Positions 34,202-37,201 of a stretch of 37,201 bases of DNA are shown piece after piece. Position numbers and translations under genes: made by a program. Positions within the stretch are counted from its first letter, which is position 1, and the number at the start of each line of letters is the position of its first letter. The DNA comes from Leptospirales bacterium (GTDB lineage Bacteria; Spirochaetota; Leptospiria; Leptospirales; Leptonemataceae), in contig JABABJ010000149.1 in the NCBI GenBank assembly GCA_014238275.1, positions 1 to 37,201 of the forward strand, in the 5' to 3' direction. Below the pieces are notes generated by a model that saw only the letters and a list, made by a program, of their open reading frames with translations, did not search any database and was not told the origin of the DNA.

Positions 34202-34774
34202 ATGAGCCTTCCAAGTAATATTGCTTTGATTGGAGCTCGAGGAGCGGGAAAGTCTAAGACCTCTCGAAAGTTGAGCAAAATATCTGGTAAACCTATCATG
34301 AGTACGGATTCTCTCATTTGCTTTGAGGCTGGAGGAAAATCGATCAGAAACATTGTACTTGAATATGGCTGGAAAGGGTTTCGAGATATGGAAGCTCAAA
34401 TTCTACAAAAAGTTTCTGTCATGCAAAACATCATCATCGATAGTGGAGGAGGGATCCTTCAAGAGATCGTTTCGTCTTCAGGAAGCTCCTCTTCCTTTAA
34501 TGAAGATAGCAAAGAAATATTTTCCGAGAAAAACGCACAACTCCTGAAAAGTTGCTCTTATGTTGTCTTCCTGACACGGAGTATCGAAAGACTTATCCAA
34601 AAAAATGAGCCAAGCCCACAAAGACCTCCTCTGCTAGGGAGCTATCCTTCTCTTTTGGCAGAACGGTCAAGTGGCTACAAAAAGGTAGCCGATTTGACCC
34701 TTGACATGGATGTCCTTTCCGTGGAAGAAGCTAGTAAGATAGTACTAGAAAAATATTCAAAAAAAAATTCCTGA
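34202..34774 (+). CDS. aroK: Shikimate kinase
   Basis: This 190-residue enzyme phosphorylates shikimate in aromatic amino acid and folate precursor synthesis. The P-loop is GARGAGKSK (about 10-18). The substrate-binding Asp is in STDSLI, Arg in FRDMEAQ, the glycine triplet in DSGGGIL and the lid Arg in QRPPLL. An insert of roughly 25 Ser/Glu-rich residues after the glycine triplet makes it longer than the usual ~170. It lies 16 bases after the auxiliary lipoprotein. Chorismate supplies pABA in most bacteria, so its presence with a CADD-like gene is worth noting. Confidence 0.85.
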   Translation: MSLPSNIALIGARGAGKSKTSRKLSKISGKPIMSTDSLICFEAGGKSIRNIVLEYGWKGFRDMEAQILQKVSVMQNIIIDSGGGILQEIVSSSGSSSSFNEDSKEIFSEKNAQLLKSCSYVVFLTRSIERLIQKNEPSPQRPPLLGSYPSLLAERSSGYKKVADLTLDMDVLSVEEASKIVLEKYSKKNS

Positions 34775-34826
34775 AAAACTATGGCAAATACTCTAAAAAT
34801 GATAACACCTCAGTTGCATGAAGATC

Positions 34827-35087
34827 CTAAGCCTTAGTGCTTGTCTTTGAGTTTTTAGCAAGGTTTACAGGGAAGTAGTTGAGCCTTTCTCGACGGTATA
34901 AATGATCATCCAGAATACAAATCAATTCACTTGGCTTTTCAAAAAGATGGCTTTCTATCTTTTCTGAACAATGTTTTTTGGATCGGACAATATCCAGATA
35001 GTAGTATCCAAAAAGATCTTGACCATATTCATAACCGATATAGTTCCCATTAGCTCTTCCAAATTCATTTTTTAAAAGAATATTCAT
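34827..35087 (-). CDS. Small hypothetical protein (86 aa)
   Basis: I do not recognise this protein. It begins MNILLKNEFGRANGNYIGYE and is rich in Tyr, Asn and charged residues. There is no signal peptide or membrane segment, and one cysteine pair lies apart (Cys40 and Cys57). No strong ribosome-binding site precedes the ATG. It lies convergent to aroK and upstream of the rsmH repeat. Composition looks like a folded soluble protein rather than random translation, but the evidence that it is a gene is modest. Confidence 0.4.
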   Translation of the reverse strand: MNILLKNEFGRANGNYIGYEYGQDLFGYYYLDIVRSKKHCSEKIESHLFEKPSELICILDDHLYRRERLNYFPVNLAKNSKTSTKA

Positions 35088-35243
35088 GAGAGTCTTTCAA
35101 GGGAAAAGAGGAACTCGCTATCCCTTAGCCTTCTATGATTCATCCTTTGCTCATTCCTTCTTTCTGTCTAGTTTTTTTCCCTTTTTTTGATGACTCTATA
35201 CAAATTGTTTGATCTATTCCTTATCTGGAGTCGAGTCAGCAAT

Positions 35244-35358
35244 ATTTTAGTAGATATTTACTAAAATACGACCCTTTGACTAGTGAATATCTACTATGCT
35301 TATAGTAGATATTCACTGTTTTTAGTAAGTATTTACTATATTCATAGTAGATACTTAC
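35244..35358. repeat. Array of five 16-bp near-palindromes
   Basis: Units lie at 35248-35263 (inside a 24-bp inverted repeat 35244-35267), 35281-35296, 35303-35318, 35323-35338 and 35345-35358 (slightly truncated). Start spacings are 33, 22, 20 and 22 bp. The consensus is TAGTRRATATYYACTA, and TAGTGAATATTCACTA would be a perfect palindrome. The last unit runs into rsmH and supplies its final codons. The region between 35088 and 35243 shows nothing else I can support. Confidence 0.85.
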
Positions 35359-36445
35359 GGCTAGGGGAAGAAGGAATCCCTTGAGAGGGCATTTTTTTCA
35401 TCAGGACTCGAAGGCAAGCGGAGCGTGAAGCTGGGTTCTGATTGGTTTCTTCTTCCTGAGGGCGAATAGGGCGATTGGTTAAAATGACAAAATCTTTGCT
35501 ATCGCTCTCTTTTTTTATCCTTTTGCTTACCTTTCCCACGGGAAGACCTATCTCTCGAAAACGGTGTTTTACAATTCGATCTTCGAGAGAATGGAAGGAT
35601 ATTACTGCTAAAATTCCTCCGTAGGAGAGGATGGATGGAAGCTCTCTCATTGCTTGGTCTAAAATACGAAGCTCATCATTCACAGCAATTCGAAGGGCTT
35701 GAAAGATTCTTGTAGCTGGATGAATCTTTCTTTGTCTTCTTCCGGAATACTTTCTGTTGCGAGAGCTTTGTTTGACTGGAGGCACATTTCTCATGATCAA
35801 TGTGGCAAGCTCACGAGCTGAATCAAAGGGGCGGTTTTCGATAATTTTCTTGGCGATCCTATAGGAATAAGGTTCTTCTCCCCATGTCGAAAAAATACTG
35901 GCAAGCTCTTTTGCCGAAGAATGATTGATCCAATCTGAGGCTTTCATTTGACAACCCTTATGAAAACGCATATCCAAGCATTCATCTTGATAGGAAAATC
36001 CTCTTCCAGCCTCTTTTAGATGGTAAAGAGATACACCCAGATCCAAAAGGATGAGATCTGCCTTTTGATGCTTCCCTGAAAGAATTTCTGGGAGCCTATG
36101 GAAACTATGATTCCATAGGCTTATGGGGAGTTTTGTCCCTTGCTTTTCTCGATGGGAGTAGGGTGGATGGTTCGCTTGAGTTGACTCTTGTTCGGATATT
36201 TGAGAGTGTATTACAGAAAAGTTTTCTATTTGAAGTCGTTTGGAGGCTCGATGGATCATTTCTGAATCGTGGTCTAATGCAAGAACTTGTGCATAAGGGA
36301 AAGTGTTGAGAAGAGCGATGCTATGCCCTGCATCTCCTAGGGTTCCATCAACGATGAAAATATCCTTTTTTTCTTGAATGTGAGTTTTAGCGATCTGAAT
36401 GAGCTCCTCCTTGAGAACTGGGACATGATAGGAGGTATGATTCAT
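35342..36445 (-). CDS. rsmH: 16S rRNA m4C1402 methyltransferase RsmH
   Basis: This 367-residue enzyme methylates N4 of C1402 in 16S rRNA using S-adenosylmethionine. HVPVLKEELI opens it. The SAM-binding loop is VDGTLGDAGHS, with ALDHD next and a DLILLDLGVSLYHL motif. SYQDECLDMRFHKG matches the family's DMRM region, and VISFHSLEDRIVKHRF is the strongest signature. It is longer than the usual ~310 residues owing to an insert around 85-125 and an Arg/Lys-rich patch near 230. The last residues RKYLL and the stop are read from the palindromic repeat. No mraZ or ftsL neighbours are visible in the window. Confidence 0.93.
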   Translation of the reverse strand: MNHTSYHVPVLKEELIQIAKTHIQEKKDIFIVDGTLGDAGHSIALLNTFPYAQVLALDHDSEMIHRASKRLQIENFSVIHSQISEQESTQANHPPYSHREKQGTKLPISLWNHSFHRLPEILSGKHQKADLILLDLGVSLYHLKEAGRGFSYQDECLDMRFHKGCQMKASDWINHSSAKELASIFSTWGEEPYSYRIAKKIIENRPFDSARELATLIMRNVPPVKQSSRNRKYSGRRQRKIHPATRIFQALRIAVNDELRILDQAMRELPSILSYGGILAVISFHSLEDRIVKHRFREIGLPVGKVSKRIKKESDSKDFVILTNRPIRPQEEETNQNPASRSACLRVLMKKMPSQGIPSSPSRKYLL

Positions 36446-36529
36446 AAATTTGTAGACAAAAACCAGTTTTCTTGGATCTTATACAATGATCCTTGAGTTT
36501 TTAGATCATGGATCTTTAGGAGTTATTAC

Positions 36530-36589
36530 TAGCAAGTATTCGCTAAATTTGACAAGTTTGCAGGGGAGCCTCAGTGTGGACTTTCGTAA
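36530..36589. repeat. Single palindromic unit plus GGAGCCTC element
   Basis: TAGCAAGTATTCGCTA (36530-36545) is another 16-bp unit, and 36565-36589 matches 21094-21118 at 20 of 25 positions. Here the unit precedes the GGAGCCTC element, whereas near flaB it follows, so the two parts move separately or were rearranged. Confidence 0.6.
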
Positions 36590-36591
36590 AA

Positions 36592-36776
36592 CTATTGAGA
36601 CTTTGTTTTTTCAGTGATCAAAGTCTTCAACCCTTCTACTACTGTTCTTAGCTCTTTCATCTCTGATTTTGTGTCAGAGTGTAGATAGGTTATCAGCACT
36701 AGCACAGCCCCGAAGAGCCATCTTAGTTCTGTCCTAACACCCTACTGTCAAAGAAAGACTTTACCTTCATATTCAT
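36592..36776 (-). pseudogene. Remnant of a small membrane protein
   Basis: On the minus strand a frame without a start codon (36741-36592) encodes TELRWLFGAVLVLITYL, then HSDTKSEMKELRTVVEGLKT and a stop. This is one membrane segment plus an amphipathic coiled coil, a layout common in small holin-like or coiled-coil membrane proteins. A short frame beginning with ATG at 36776 (MNMKVKSFFDSRV) would join it after a one-base shift near 36741. I infer a frame-broken gene; the family is not recognised. Bases 36604-36930 otherwise hold only an AT-rich stretch. Confidence 0.4.
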
Positions 36777-36803
36777 ATACTATTGAAACCTTCTTATTGT
36801 CAA
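36774..36803 (-). promoter_or_regulatory. Putative sigma-70 promoter before the small membrane-protein remnant
   Basis: TTGACA (36798-36803, minus strand) and TATATG (36774-36779) are 18 bases apart. The -10 overlaps the first possible ATG, so if used, the original start was probably further downstream or the transcript is nearly leaderless. Confidence 0.4.
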
Positions 36804-36897
36804 TCAAAAAATCGAAAAATCACCAATCAAAAGATGACTCCATACTAAATAAAAGTTAAAAAACCACGATTCACGAAAAAAAATTGAGACAAGGCTG

Positions 36898-37201
36898 TAA
36901 GCATCAATCATTACTAAAAACGACATTGTCTACTAGTATAAGTAAGTAGCTATAGCTTGCTTTTAGGGAAGTCTCGCCGAAAATCGGGAGTTTTAGCTAA
37001 TATCTACTAAAAAGGTGAGCTGCTACTAGTAGGTATTAGCTATCGTCTTAGTGAATATCTACTAAAAACAGGCGGAAACGCCTATAAATGGAAGCAAGCC
37101 TGATAAGTCGGGCCTGTTGTTAGTATAAGTAAGTCTCCGTGACTTACTTTTAGGGAAGTCGCCGAAAAATTGGGAGTTTTAGCTAATATTTACTAAAAAG
37201 G
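36898..37201. repeat. ~187-bp tandem repeat, right array (cut by the window end)
   Basis: TAGTATAAGTAAG occurs at 36934 and 37121, a period of 187 bp, and the second unit is cut at 37201. A truncated unit end (TTACTA, then an 18-base linker) precedes the first. Near-palindromes lie at 36994-37009, 37027-37042 and 37049-37064 (spacings 33 and 22), with a fourth at 37180-37195. A small hairpin AGGCG-GAAA-CGCCT (37070-37083) has a GNRA-type loop. The order of motifs is the same as at 237-490. Confidence 0.85.

Overview
The window looks like chromosomal DNA from a spirochaete, most probably a Leptospirales relative. The flagellin has the short FlaB form of spirochaete periplasmic flagella. A very large nucleotide-transporter-like protein with HEAT repeats and a cyclic-nucleotide domain is a type I associate with Leptospira. 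A secreted 309-residue protein also resembles, in context, the Leptospira flagellar sheath proteins. The DNA is AT-rich and most genes are housekeeping. This assignment rests on reading the sequence only; no search was run.

Layout: 1-630 is a gene-free repeat zone with strong hairpins and a ~188-bp tandem unit. 715-1211 is a frame-disrupted RTX-type lipoprotein gene. 1248-2513 (minus) holds a HAD phosphatase and fliL. 2740-9173 (plus) holds a CADD-like pABA enzyme, fmt, an acyl-CoA dehydrogenase, a strongly degenerate phosphoglycerate kinase and dgt. 9188-12865 (minus) holds a REC-HATPase response regulator, a histidine kinase, the secreted FcpA/FcpB-like candidate and secG. 12866-13840 is a long repeat-containing gap. 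13841-20102 (plus) holds a PLP-dependent decarboxylase, the NTT/HEAT/cNMP protein and a beta-propeller protein. Then come flaB (minus), fabG (plus), and a minus-strand block of thrH, hemJ, an ABC1 kinase, crcB, a PlsC-GpsA fusion and a GLUG lipoprotein. tRNA-Pro(GGG), hisS and a complete Mla-type lipid transport set (STAS-MlaE, MlaF, MlaD, auxiliary lipoprotein) follow with aroK. A small unknown gene and rsmH (minus) complete the gene content, and the window ends in the same tandem repeat that begins near 237.

Three themes stand out. First, two enzymes of triose metabolism look eroded: the PGK homologue has lost nearly every substrate- and nucleotide-binding motif, and the GpsA half of the PlsC-GpsA fusion has an altered dinucleotide-binding loop. 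A putative nucleotide transporter lies nearby. Second, fliL, the secreted 309-residue protein and, more weakly, flaB carry sigma-28-like promoter motifs, which ties the secreted protein to the flagellum. Third, there are several families of structured repeats. A 16-bp near-palindrome recurs with a fixed 33/22-bp spacing, and one copy supplies the last codons of rsmH. A second family consists of hairpins whose stems differ between copies by compensatory changes.
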